64,000 nt of DNA from Cucumis sativus (GCF_000004075.3 NC_026656.2:17990607-18054606); one strand, 5' to 3'; positions 17,292 to 28,809 are shown, counted from the first letter of the stretch. Translations and numbers: made by a program. Notes: generated from the sequence alone by a model not told the origin.

Positions 17292-19239
17292 TCATTCAGA
17301 GTCTTGTATAGACTGAGAAACAGGAAGGTAATATGTATCAAGTTGCCAGTATTTGTGCTGTACTCCTTTCCAGACTTCTTCCTCCAAACAATCCTTGACA
17401 GGTAAGGGGATGAATTGGGTAGAATACCCCAAATTTTCCAGTTCAAGAGAAACTATATTACAATAAACAACATGGAAAAATGCATTACCTCCACAAAGAC
17501 CATTAAAAAATGAGTAGATTCCCCCAGGCTTTAACAATTTTGGAAGATGTTGGTGAAAATCTCTCAAGTCTTCATAGTATTCTCCATATGTGTCAAAGAA
17601 AATACCTGGACGCAGGAAGCAAACGGTTATGTAATTTTAAAAAAATTTAGTTTATTATATTAACATTTGGAAATTGAAAGAACGATCAGTCATTCAAAAA
17701 GTTGAAGAAATTAATCCTATTGCTAACGATGCCGTATCTATAAGAAAAGATATGAAAAGCATCTGAAACCAAAATAACGTTTTTCTAAACGACTCAACAT
17801 TGCTATAAAAAGGAACTTTAAGATTCCTTTTCATATCCTATATATTACGGATGTTCATATAAGTTATAAATCATCTTAAAATGCATATAAAGGAAGACAA
17901 TGGCTTACAAAACCTACGAGACATTGAAGTTTCTAAAACTATAACCATCATAAATGGAAGTTATTCATCATGAAGCTAAAAAAACTAAGGAACTAAGTTC
18001 AAACGTCCTTAAACTAATTTAGATACGGAAGAGAAACATGAAATATTACTACGATAACAGATAAAGAGATTGCAATTAATAACTCACCATCATAAGATTC
18101 AAGTTGAGGTAGGACATCTTGCCAACGACCAAATATAATTTTAACATTGTTCTTATCACCCCAACCAGTTTCTATCATGCGTTTATAAACGTCTGGGTGA
18201 GCCTCAATAATTGTATGCATAGTGGGGGAATATTGTTGAATGGCTGTATCCACTATACCCATTCCAAATCCGACGTTCAATATGTGACTACCACCCATGC
18301 AAACTGCCTTCGCATGAGCTTCCATCAATGGTTTTTCCCAAGCCATCATCACAGCTTTACTTTCAGCATCCATCACTTTATCTTCACTAAAAGAAACTCT
18401 ATCTTCCAAATAATCCCCATTACATACCTCATTGTTGCTTTCTTTCCTAGCAATGGTCCCAAGAACCAACTCGGCTTGAATCCCTTTCACATTGAAGCAA
18501 AATAATAAGAAATCCAAGTCTAATATAAACAGAATTACAGAGAAGAGGTTAGATTGTCCAAGATCCAAAATATTATAAACAGCTCTTGTCAGAATTAGTT
18601 GGCGCAAAGATATGGATAAATACGTTAATATGAAGTCTTTATCTTCCTCATATTCTGCCACCCATTAACACATGTGGTTTTATAGCGTTACGCTCATTTG
18701 TTACAAACAAGAATAACGGAAATGGACCAAACTGATTAATTTTAAAAGCTGGGATTAAAGGAAAAGCAATACTTAAATCAATTACACATCTTGTACTTAC
18801 TAATCATCTAAGTTTACCAAAGAATTAATTTTTTTGCGTTGATTTAATACGAAATGTTCAAACAACAGTGCAGTTACACAGAGCACAAGCTATACAACAA
18901 GAATTACTCTAGTTTAGAATCAGTATGGATTGGAAGGAAAGAAAAAAGATAGCAAATCCACATACCGGAGTTAAGCAGAATCTGGAAGACCTCCTGGTGG
19001 CCAGCCTCCAGAGCAAAATCTCCGGCAGAGAGATTGGAAGGAGAAAGCGCATTCCATGGTGCACCATGTTCCAGAAGGGTCTTAACAACCTCGGCATGAC
19101 CATGCTTGGCAGCGTGCATTAGAGGGGTAAGGCCCTCACCGTCGAAAAGAGTAACATCGGCACCGGAATCTATCAAAGCTCTGAGTTTGTCGGCGTCGCC
19201 GCCTCGCGCCGCCACGCAAAGTTGCTCGCACTCGTCCAT
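17292..19239 (-). CDS. Ankyrin-repeat arginine/guanidino methyltransferase, RMT2 type
   Basis: Three minus-strand exons, 19239-18966, 18483-18088 and 17605-17292, total 984 bases and 327 residues. Both introns are phase 1, GT-AG. The ATG at 19239 is the first in frame. Residues 1-95 contain ankyrin repeats (GLTPLMHAAKHGHAEVVKTL). After GIQAELVLGTIARK comes a Rossmann-fold SAM-dependent methyltransferase of the RMT2/guanidinoacetate methyltransferase group: ILNVGFGMGIVDTAIQQYSP is the SAM-binding motif I, TIIEAHPDVYKRM follows, and GIFFDTYGEYYEDLRDFHQH is the catalytic-side motif. Yeast Rmt2 methylates the delta nitrogen of an arginine in ribosomal protein L12. The plant orthologue also carries ankyrin repeats, but its substrate is, to my knowledge, not established. 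Cytosolic or nuclear location is inferred from the lack of a signal peptide. Confidence 0.9.
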
Positions 19240-19664
19240 GTCCACCAGTCGCAACGCAAGCGAGGGCCCGTTTATGGGAGCCCTAGATGTTAACAAGTGA
19301 ATTTGGGCTTTCAGCCCATCTTTTTTAAATGGGGTTTTATAGGCCCATCAAACCCGCTAAAACGACGTCGGATCGTGTGGCTAAAATGGCGCCCGCCTTC
19401 AAGCTTTTGCACCTTTGTTAATTCCACGCGCCACTGCTTCTTCTCGTCTCTTTCAACATCCCAACGGCTTTCCTCCTCCTCTCCTTCGCCTCTCTGCATT
19501 TTCCTTTTCCAAGTTTTTTCTAGTTCTCTTCTTTGTCCCAAATTGGCTTAGGGTTTTTGTTTCGTGACCATCGTTATTTAGTTTTCTTTTCCTTTCTGTT
19601 TTATCTTTTGATTTACTGGGAGGGTTTCTTTTTCTTTTCTTTTTTTTTCTTTCTACAAACGGAT
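19240..19664. promoter_or_regulatory. Divergent promoter with three site II boxes
   Basis: A 425-bp spacer between start codons of the methyltransferase (-) and the syntaxin-like gene (+). TGGGCT is at 19304-19309, AGCCCA at 19313-19318 and GGCCCA at 19342-19347, all matching the TCP-bound site II element. GACGTC at 19364-19369 is a palindromic bZIP-type core. Clusters of site II boxes are typical of housekeeping promoters, often bidirectional. A pyrimidine-rich 5' leader precedes the + strand ATG. Confidence 0.55.
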
Positions 19665-22414
19665 ATGGCTTCAAGTTTCGATCGATGGGAAAAGGATTCG
19701 TTTTTCTCAGCCGCTGAGGAAGTTCAAGAATCTGCCGATAGGTACTCTTTCTTTTCTTACGGTTATGAATATGTTATTGGAAGATTCGTACTTGTGAATT
19801 TGTTTTATTGATGGACGAAAATGCCTGTGATATTTGTTGTTAATTAAGACATTGAGAACGCAAATTGGTTCTCGTTTTTCTAGATTTTGTTTGTGTTTGG
19901 CTTTCTTGTCTTTTTTTTTTTTTGTTCTTTCGCTGGATTTAGATTTAACCTGGATAATGCTGGTGTCCTCTGTTTTCAATCGATCGGATTGTCATGGACC
20001 TTTGTCCTTTTCGTTTATGTATTTCAGAGTAGAATCGACGTATAGAACGTGGGTACATGCCAAGAAAGATGACTGCAGCATTTGGAACTGTGAGGAGCTC
20101 GGTAGGGATTTACGCACTGCTCTTGGCACCACCAAATGGCAGGTGATCTCTCCCCTAGTTTCGTTTCCCGCTCCCACAAAAATCTCTCTGCTTTTCATAC
20201 CTTTGGCTAACTAGTTTCCTTATCGTGGGTTGAGGCATTTCTCCCCTCAAGACTTTTATATTCTGCTGATCGCCCTCGTATGTTTTCTAAAAGAGCTATA
20301 ACTTGTGTTGCCAACGCAGTTAGAGGAGTTTGAACGAGCTGTGAAAGCAAGTTATGTTAATAACTCAAATGATGATGCGAGAGATAGGCACCGGGAATTT
20401 ATTTTAGCAATTGAGGATCAGATTTCAAAAACTCAAAGTTCAGTACAAGAGTTATCTCAATCAAAGGGAAAACCCTCGATGCCTTGGATGAGGCTGGATG
20501 AAGGTGAAAGTGAAGAACTAGCGATGTTTCTTTCAGGACCTTCAGCAGCTGAAAACAAAACTGCTGTTAACAATGTTGTTAGTAACAACGAGAACCCACA
20601 TGGGAAGAATGAAGAATCAGCACCGGCTTGTTCAATTAATTCTCATCAACCAGTTGAGCAGGGTTCTCACGGTGACAGAGATGAGAAGTCCCATGGACAC
20701 CGGAGGACAGCTAGCGCTAGTCCTGACATTGGTTCCTGGAAGATTGCAATTTCGGGAGTTGATTTCCAACAATGTCCTCTAAATGGAGAAACCCAGAAAC
20801 TTGTACGAAAGATCCCAAGTTTTTCAGGGTTTTTAAATAGTGTTGAGTCTGCGTCAAATTTCAAGTGGCCAAAGAATGGCTTTAGGAAGTTGAAAGTATT
20901 AGATAGGCATCAAGAAACGAATTCAAAATTGCAATCCCCTCAATCAGCTAGGGTATGCATTCAATTCTTTGTTATTATTTCTGTTTGTTTTTTTTCCAAT
21001 AATTGTGACTATGAGCTAGATGTTTTGGTCTAGTTTCTTTATTCTAGTTTCTGTTCTTTTCCGTGTAGGGTATAAATGTTGGATATGAAAGAAATAAGAG
21101 TTGCTTGGATAGTTGTGATGATTTTTATGATAAGCAACTCTATGGCTGGTATGGATCTATTAAAAGACAGTTTCAGAGGTCTATATATCAAATGCAGTAT
21201 AATAGGCCTGTTCAAGTGACACTTTCAACAGTTCTTATTGTCTCACTTGGTAAGCTTTTCTTTTATCTCAGTCTTATTTTTCATGGCATATTTCTTATCT
21301 TTTTGTCTCACTCATGAAGCAATATTTTCTTATATTAGAATGTCGGAATACAGTTTGATTAATTCTCTATTTTCTGAGAAATGCTGTTCTGTTAAGTTGT
21401 ATCTTTGAGTTCCTTCGGATCAAAGTGCTGGAGGAGTGTATGGACAGGTGCTATTTTGTAATCACATATGGAGAATGTACATATGAACGTGCTTCCTGTG
21501 GTTCATCATTCCCATAATCTAAGATTCATAAGATATATGGAATTATTTATGCATTCAATTTCTTGTTTTTTATTATTTTACTTTTGTTTTTTTATAACAG
21601 AGGAACAATCTATTCTAGGATTGTTGTTGACTGAACCATTATTGCTTTGGCTTTTTCTCACCGTTCCTCAGATAATTATTGTTACGTTACCATCAGGTTC
21701 AAAACTGACCCAACTTTTTTTTCAAAACACCGATCTAACTTGAGTGGTTAATATGTATGTTAGAAAATGTAGGGAAGGAATTTCACCCCCAAATATGACT
21801 GATTAGGTTTGGTATCAGTTAAGTAGTTTATATGTTTTGGGGAATGGGGAGTGAACTCTGGGAGTTGTGTATTTTACAAGGGATTTCAGTTTAAGGGGCG
21901 AGACTCTAGCCTCCAAAAGGTTTTGAACGTCATGTTTTGGGGATTGTCTTCCAGAGAGAACCTCTAAACTTCCTCTAGGAGTAAAGTTCTGTTACGATGG
22001 GCAATGTTGCCAAAACCAAGACTGACATTCATTTGACTTTTTGACTTTAAACGAAATTTTGGATTAGTTGTTTTGCTTCCCTAGATCCTCAAGAGGTCGT
22101 CTTCCTCTTAAAGGGACTTTCACTGCTCATGGAGCAGCAGCCTAGGCAAAGATTGGTAACTCATCCGAGGATTTTGCATTTTTTTTGTTTTTCTAGAATC
22201 CCTATTTTGTTGTGCATTGTTGGTTGACTCTGATTTTTCCTACACATTCATATATCTTTTTAGTTCTGATATTAGATATAGGTGTAAGAGGGGGAATGGC
22301 TTCTCCCTCTTCTTTTATTTTCTTCCTGGGTGTGCAATTTTCTCAGGAGGGACATTTGAAGGCTTATGTCTGTTCTTTCCTTTTGCAGTTTTGGTTTTAC
22401 TTCGTGTGCTGTAA
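19665..22414 (+). CDS. Syntaxin-6 N-terminal domain protein, tail-anchored
   Basis: Five coding exons: 19665-19741, 20028-20142, 20320-20952, 21069-21249 and 22389-22414. They total 1032 bases and 343 residues with consistent phases. Residues 1-105 resemble the syntaxin-6 N-terminal helical bundle (MASSFDRWEKDSFFSAAEEV, then YRTWVHAKKDD and LRTALGTTKWQLEEFERAV). The middle is polar and of low conservation. The C-terminus is a hydrophobic anchor, VTLSTVLIVSLG followed by VLVLLRVL. No SNARE heptad motif is visible, as in the plant proteins annotated 'syntaxin/t-SNARE family' that keep only the N-domain and the anchor. A role in trans-Golgi or endosomal trafficking is inferred from the domain. 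The last coding exon is only 26 bases and lies beyond a 1.1-kb intron, so the final exon rests on frame and on the expected anchor; cDNA would settle it. Confidence 0.82.
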
Positions 22415-23056
22415 GAAGCTATTTCTCTTCACCAATTCTTGTAATGTTATGTTATTGGATCAAGAAGTGAAATGAAACGCGCGAGATCATCTAACCTTAT
22501 ATTGGGAGATTGCTTTGTCTTGCCACGCAGGTTCTTGTATATTAAACATGTCCTAAGATGTATGTATATATATCCATAGTTGAAGCTTGAGAGGAGATAC
22601 TTGAGTCAAATCACTGTTGTTTACCAAATTATAGTTGATGAAGAAGTGAAGTCCGTGTATTATTTTCTCCAGAGACCAAAGTCTGTCCTTTCTTGATACC
22701 CACTAACGTATTTTATTTTTATGACCATAATGACAAGTACTAATTTTCAGAGTTATACTCGGACAATTATATTTTATAACATTATAAATGAATTTTATGA
22801 CTATCAAAGAAATTTGTAAGAGTTTGAATAGCTAATTTTTTTTTCTTAGATAATTGCATACTTTGCATCATTCCATCTTCGATGCTTAACTCAAATCATT
22901 CCACCTTCCCAGACTCGTTTCCAAAATTGTTTCTCCATTGTTGAAATTAAACGATTCATTCTAGAATGACATCCTCTCTGTTTCCCTATTTTGGTTTTTA
23001 CTCATATTTATAAGGTTAAGGTACCACTGAATCTTTAGTTAATTTCAAAGCGATGG

Positions 23057-23096
23057 ACAAATTGTATTTAAGGTGAACAAATTGTATTTAAGGTGA
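23057..23096. repeat. Tandem duplication, 2 x 20 bp
   Basis: Two identical adjacent 20-base units (ACAAATTGTATTTAAGGTGA). Perfect identity suggests a recent slippage or repair duplication. Confidence 0.9.
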
Positions 23097-24245
23097 ATAG
23101 TTTTCAAGTGCATTTTCAATTTATTTTCCTTTATTATTTTTATAAACAAATTAAGTATTTTGTTCTAATTCTTGACTAGAATTATATTCAAATATAGGAA
23201 AATGAATTAAAACATATCATATATATACCAAAATTTTAGATGTTATATTTGTAAATATTTATAACAATTTTGTCATTTAAAATAATTCTCCTTACAAAAA
23301 TACTAATTATTTTTATTTCGTGTGATATTTAAATCTTGAAATTTTTTTTTACTATCATAATCATTAGGACCATAGTCATATTTTTTTAAAGAAAAAGTTG
23401 ATAAAAATGACTTCAAATCAATTCAATTTGTGTTATGTTATAATATGATCTCATTTATATCAACTTTGATTTTAAAAAATAAAGAAAGAAAGAAAGAAAA
23501 CAAGTGGGTTATGGCCATAAATTTAACTTACTGTCTTCTGTACTAAAAAAATTGTACTTTAACATTCTGGTCATCCTTACAAACATGTATTATATATATT
23601 TTCCCTCACATCATCAAACTCCATTTTTGTTTTTAATTTAACATATGGAATAAAGATTATTCGATCCTCTAACCACGTCGAGAGGTTGCAATACTACTAC
23701 TTTAGATAGTTGAATCACATCTTAGGGTTACCGCACATTAATAACCAATTCAATATAACATTAAAACATCGATTTTCATTTAGGTTATTTCAGTCTTGAA
23801 TCATATACCGAACATAATATAAACCCTACATGGATCTTTCCACTCTCTCTTAACCATTTTTGGAAAAAGCATCAACTTTGTACAGTGCTCTATAATAATT
23901 AATTAATTGGTTTTCTTCAATCGTACTCCTAAATTGTAGTTTTAGGGTTTGCTTTACAGTATTAATATTATCATATGAACAATAAATTGAAAAGGGTCCA
24001 ATTAATGTATGGAAGATACTGTATATTCTAGTTCAGATAATCAGGTTTAACTTCAGTTTAATTTTACGATCATGCAGAGATTAGTATATATGTTTGAATT
24101 AATATATTGTGGGAGTTTGACTTTTAGAAATGCATATATGTGTATATAATTAAGTATTGTGCCAAAATATATATTGTTATTACTAAATTAAACCATGAAA
24201 AGTAGAGTTCTTTTGCTTAAAGCTATGAAAATTCTTGTCTGAAGC

Positions 24246-24311
24246 TTACATTAAATCAGCAACATAAAAAGCTTTCCTCTTTGAATTTTCCATCATTGGT
24301 CGCAAAAGAAC
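24246..24311 (-). other. Possible orphan terminal exon
   Basis: On the minus strand an acceptor-like TTGCAG is followed by 21 sense codons and TAA, with coding-like composition: VLLRPMMENSKRKAFYVADL and one more residue before the stop. It lies about 610 bases downstream of the stop codon of the ARM/TPR gene on the same strand. It could be an alternative 3' exon of that gene, a remnant of another gene, or chance. I do not recognise the peptide. Confidence 0.2.
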
Positions 24312-24922
24312 CTGCAATTTCAAACCACCACACAGCAAAAAAAGAACTATTTATTTTTTCTTTTCAATTTTGTCCCAAATCATTCTCTAAAGTTTCAATT
24401 TTGTCTCAAATATTTTAATGAATTTGTTTTAAAAAATTCAAAAGAAAAAAAAACCCTTTAAACAATTTCCATTATATATATAAAATTGAAACCAAATAAA
24501 AATATACCAACTTGCCCTTAAAAAACACATTTGTATTAACTCGTGACACATGTTTATCTTTTTTAACATGAAATTATTATCTCTCAAGATAATATCTGTT
24601 TTATTTTACAAAAGGGTAGCTCGTATATCTCATTTAGTAATATGGATCGTGAGTTCTCTTTTATCTTTCTCTGTATTATCAACTGTAGGGTTACTCCAAC
24701 TTATTAGTTTTTAATAATTCTTTTACTTTTTCCCCACAAGATCATCACGTCATATAACTTTAAACATGAATGATGGAAATCAATATATTTGAAAGATAAA
24801 AAGTTTATGAATCCATGTTAAATAGATTACACTCTAAAGTTTTAGAATATATGAAACTTGGCCATATTATATATTATTTATATATAAAATTACTAAGTTG
24901 GGTACCTGATCATATGAATTGT

Positions 24923-26734
24923 TTATATAGTCATGGTTGTTCTGATCATGGTGTTTCCATTCCTCTCACTGCTGTTGTTAGAAGAATCTTCAGCTTTTTT
25001 CACTTGAGTTGTTGTTGAAGCCAATTTCTTTAATCTCGCTGTTGCAAAAAGCCATGTTGCTTCCATTTGTTTGCTAATCATTCTTGCTGCATGATATGGA
25101 ATCTTTATTCTCTTATTTGCACCCTCATCCATCTTCATTCCACCATTCACAAACATTATGCAATCCATTAAGCTCTCTTTTGCCAATCCTTTCATGTCAT
25201 AAGCTTGTGATCTTCTCCACAAGCTTTTACTATGAGAATTTGTTGGATTTGAGTAACATAAAGCTCTAGTTGAGTCACTAATGGCTTCATCTGCTTCTCT
25301 CAACAACAAATGACATTGTGATTTGTTGCTATGAAGAACCATTCTCTGCTTTCTCAACTTCAATGGACATATGTCTAATCCTTCTTTGTATTTTCTCAAA
25401 GCTCCCTTTGTTTCTCCCAATCTAAACAGTTCATTTGCTTGTTGTTTTATGAGATTAACCAATGCTTTCTTCTTTTCGAGCGTTTCCTCACCCAACAATT
25501 TCTCTTTCCTTTTCCTCTCCACTTTAAGATCCCAAATTTCTGTTAATACCCTTTGGAGATTTTTTTTGTTCTTCAAGAATAATTTGGTTTCCGTTTGATG
25601 GTAATCTGATAAGAGAGCTTGTGTGATGGATTCACCTAAATTGATTCCTGTTTTATCTCCAAGTGTTCTGATTTCCACCAAATCTATGAGATAAAAGGCA
25701 GCAATTTCAATTACTTTGTACCTTGTTTGTGAGTCTTTCAGGAGGAGTAGAAGACATTCAATTCCAATGTATTGCCAATCATCTGAAGATCTTGACAAAT
25801 TACAGAGTGTTTGAACTATGTCTTTGGATTCTGCAATGAACTTCCTTGAAGATTTATTGTAACTCAAGATTCTTATGAGCCCAACTCCACCGGTTGAAGT
25901 GTAATTTGACAATCCACCCCACATTCCACACAAATCCTTTAAGAAATTTGGGTTATCGTTGCAAATGAGATTCAAACATTTGCCTTTAGAAGCAAAACAT
26001 TTGACCAAATGAAGACACCAACATTGAAGTTGACTAGCCCATTCCTCTGCTTTTTTATCCTCAATTTCTCTCCCACCAATTCCTCTTGTGAGCAAATCTC
26101 TATGATATTTCTCTCTATTTTCTTCACTTGATCCAACAAAACTTTCATACACTAAATCAAGACAAGAAGATGCAATCTCCATGGCCCATTTGACAATTTC
26201 TTCTTCATATTCAACGAGTGCTTCAAAAGTTGAGTTGTAACTAGCAAGATGACCAAGTGCTCTAACAGTAACTCTTTGTTCAACCCAACTCATTTTTCCT
26301 CTCAAAAGCTCCATTAATGGTGGAATAACTCCTGATTTCACTGCTTTCTCTGCAAACTCAGCTTTGTGCATGGTGTAAGAACCAATAACATGAGCTGCAT
26401 AATATGGGATGTAAATGTTTTGATTCCTAAGAAGCCAATTTTTGTCCTTGAGGCCTCTTTGGATCAAACTTGCCATGCATTCAAATACACCAAGAGAAGG
26501 GTATTCCTTGTGATTTGGTTGAGCCATGGCTATGTGCCAAAGTGCACTTAGGACAAGGACATGATCTTGGTCATCACTATAAGGTAACTCATTGAAACAT
26601 TTCTTTAATCCAGCTCTTCTTGTTGCCAAATGGTTTTCTTTCATTAAGCAAAAGAAACAAAGGGAATTGGTGCAAGATGTCATCTTGGAACGCTTTGTGG
26701 AGGTGGTATTGAAAATGGGGTTTGTGTTCTTCAT
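24923..26734 (-). CDS. Intronless ARM-repeat protein with C-terminal TPR region
   Basis: One uninterrupted frame of 603 residues on the minus strand, starting at the ATG at 26734. The N-terminus has a Cys cluster (SCTNSLCFFCLM). Residues 40-410 or so form an alpha-helical solenoid with armadillo-like helices, for example FAEKAVKSGVIPPLMELLRG, RVTVRALGHLASY and YIGIECLLLLLKDSQTRYKV. Residues 430-545 contain TPR-type units (LIKQQANELFRLGETKGALR, SNKSQCHLLLREADEAISD, LWRRSQAYDMKGLAKESLM). The tail is short, basic and Thr/Ser-rich. There is no signal peptide or membrane helix, so a soluble scaffold is likely. Plant ARM-plus-TPR proteins of this kind are annotated mainly by fold; no reaction or partner can be named from sequence. 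The leader upstream of the ATG is rich in A+G on the sense strand. Confidence 0.85.
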   Translation of the reverse strand: MKNTNPIFNTTSTKRSKMTSCTNSLCFFCLMKENHLATRRAGLKKCFNELPYSDDQDHVLVLSALWHIAMAQPNHKEYPSLGVFECMASLIQRGLKDKNWLLRNQNIYIPYYAAHVIGSYTMHKAEFAEKAVKSGVIPPLMELLRGKMSWVEQRVTVRALGHLASYNSTFEALVEYEEEIVKWAMEIASSCLDLVYESFVGSSEENREKYHRDLLTRGIGGREIEDKKAEEWASQLQCWCLHLVKCFASKGKCLNLICNDNPNFLKDLCGMWGGLSNYTSTGGVGLIRILSYNKSSRKFIAESKDIVQTLCNLSRSSDDWQYIGIECLLLLLKDSQTRYKVIEIAAFYLIDLVEIRTLGDKTGINLGESITQALLSDYHQTETKLFLKNKKNLQRVLTEIWDLKVERKRKEKLLGEETLEKKKALVNLIKQQANELFRLGETKGALRKYKEGLDICPLKLRKQRMVLHSNKSQCHLLLREADEAISDSTRALCYSNPTNSHSKSLWRRSQAYDMKGLAKESLMDCIMFVNGGMKMDEGANKRIKIPYHAARMISKQMEATWLFATARLKKLASTTTQVKKAEDSSNNSSERNGNTMIRTTMTI

Positions 26735-27623
26735 TTTGTACTAAAAAATTTAGGGCTTTGGAAGAAAGTTTGAGACATTAGGGTTTCTGGTGTGATTTAA
26801 GATCAGAAGTGAAGGTTTTTTTTTTCCTTTCTTTTTCGAATGAGGGAAAGAGAGCAACAACGCGGCGCATGGAAGCTCGAGTTTCTATAATTGAACTCAT
26901 ATTGTTTAATTTAAAAGTTTCGCATTCCCATAATCCCAATCCTAACTTCTCATAAAAAGTCTAAGAATGGAAGAACTACATGAGAAGACAAAAAAGTTGA
27001 AAACTTTGGACTATTCACGTATACCCACATATATTTATATTTCAAATAAACTTAGGTTGTTTCTAAATTGAGCAAAGTATGACGATATATGACACACAAT
27101 TCCGATATATATATATATATATAGTAGATTAAAATAGTTACGTTGTTTTAAAAGTCAAATTATCTACACTTTTTTAGGTGAGGAAAATTATTTTTCCGTC
27201 GCTACAATACTTTTAGAGTAAAACTTCGAGGAGATAGTATGTCAAGAGCAATACATATACAGTGTTAAAAATCCTGTGTTGAAAGTCTCTCAATTTATAT
27301 TCGATCCTGGATCTCTTGTGCCTTTATACCGTTTCTTATATGTGTGATAAGTGTGCTAAGAAGGTCTCAACTAGCTGAGATGTTCCTGTGTCTGCCCATT
27401 GATCCCTCAACCTGTAGTTCTTTTTTAAAAAAAGTAATAGATAGAGTAGTTCAATATAGATAGCTTTCGTTTTCAATACATGGCCACCTTTTGATTTTAT
27501 AAAGATTAAAAGAACAAAAAAAAACAAGGAGAAAATGGGGTGAGATGGCTAGGGCAAGTGCTTCCCACGTCAGAAAGCAGCTAGTAAGGTAGTGGTCCAA
27601 AAAGAAGAAGAAGAAGAATGAAC

Positions 27624-27648
27624 GAAAGAAAGAAAGAAAGAAAGAAAG
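27624..27648. repeat. (GAAA)n microsatellite
   Basis: Six uninterrupted GAAA units, preceded by an AAG-rich stretch at about 27600-27617. Confidence 0.9.
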
Positions 27649-28656
27649 TGATGAGAAGATTACAAAAAACAGTAAGAATTAGGATGCAGATAGAAGAAAT
27701 TTGGGGGCAAGAAAAAACAAAACTTTGAGGTAACCTAGTAATATTTGTCATCATATTGTCTGAAAAAACATGATCTAGGGGCTAACTTATCTAGAGCTAT
27801 ATAGCTTAGCTAGGCCACTTAGCTGCCCCTATCTTCAAAGTTATATTCAAAGTTCAACAATATAATTCAGACGATATTTCTTTTTCTATTTTTTCTTTTA
27901 TCAGGGTCTTTAACAAAGAGGATACTTATGGTGTTGAAATTAGGGTTACTGATTATTTTTTTTTTACGTTTTTTTATTTTTTGGTAACGAATGTTGTTAA
28001 TATTTATCGTTTTTGTCACAATATTCTCCACAGGAGAATAAAGCAGTCCACACTATATTCAATATCATCTTTCTCTCTTATTTTCTCTCATTTACTCTTT
28101 GAAAAGCAATTTGATAAGATCTTGTGCGGTTGTAGAGCGTCAAGCTCAACCTTTCAATTATACATAACTTTTCTGGGCTAAGGTTGTTAGAGAATATATA
28201 TTATTTAGGAGCGGAGACAAAGAAATGTACGTAACCTAGCTCATTTGTTCTCAATATTTACTTTAATTTTCCTATATTTATTTGTAGTTCTTCGAACATT
28301 CCTTAATCTAGAAAGATAAGTTTTCAAATAGCATTGTCTCTAAAAAGATTTGAAGAGAGAATTAAAAGATATAAGAATGGGGTCTCGATTGGAAAATGGC
28401 ATGGGGGTGGGGAAATAATAATGCAGACACACACAGTAGTGCAGAAGCAGATTTTAATTATGATTCAGAATAAATAAAAGAAAATGAAGAAATGAAGTAC
28501 AAAAAATAATGTGAAAGAGCACAAGTAGGATCTCAGCAGAAAAGAAGGAAAGGGACCACAAATTCACTACTATATACTTAGAATTAAATAGTAAGAAAAA
28601 TGTGAAACTTTTACAGAAAGGGTGATAGTTATATATAAATTTCTCTTATTATATAC

Positions 28657-28671
<15 letters not shown>

Positions 28672-28698
<27 letters not shown>
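28672..28698. repeat. (TG)n microsatellite
   Basis: A pure TG dinucleotide run of about 13 units, flanked on the left by alternating TA/CA sequence. Likely polymorphic between accessions. Confidence 0.95.
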
Positions 28699-28699
<1 letters not shown>

Positions 28700-28784
28700 G
28701 AGAGTATGAGAGTGTGATAAGGTTACTCGTGCGAAAGAAGGTGACAGGAAGGTCAGGGTTTGAGTTTGTAATTGGTGGAATGAC

Positions 28785-28809
28785 TGAACCACACGCTCAG
28801 TGTGGCTCA
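28785..28809. repeat. Short hairpin, 10-bp arms with one mismatch
   Basis: TGAACCACAC, loop GCTCA, then GTGTGGCTCA. The stem pairs at nine of ten positions. It lies between the TG and TA microsatellites. No associated gene or RNA family is recognised. Confidence 0.4.

Larger units (their letters stand above)
22415..24922. other. Convergent AT-rich intergenic region
   Basis: 2.5 kb between the syntaxin-like gene (+) and the ARM/TPR gene (-). The left part should hold a 3' UTR. A 20-bp perfect tandem duplication lies at 23057-23096. A possible small minus-strand exon sits at 24246-24311. I see nothing else beyond A/T-rich low-complexity DNA. Confidence 0.55.

Noticed and set aside
27690-27850. 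Possible microRNA precursor around a CATGATCTA word
   Set aside because: Only nine bases resemble a known miRNA end and no convincing foldback of the required length is seen.
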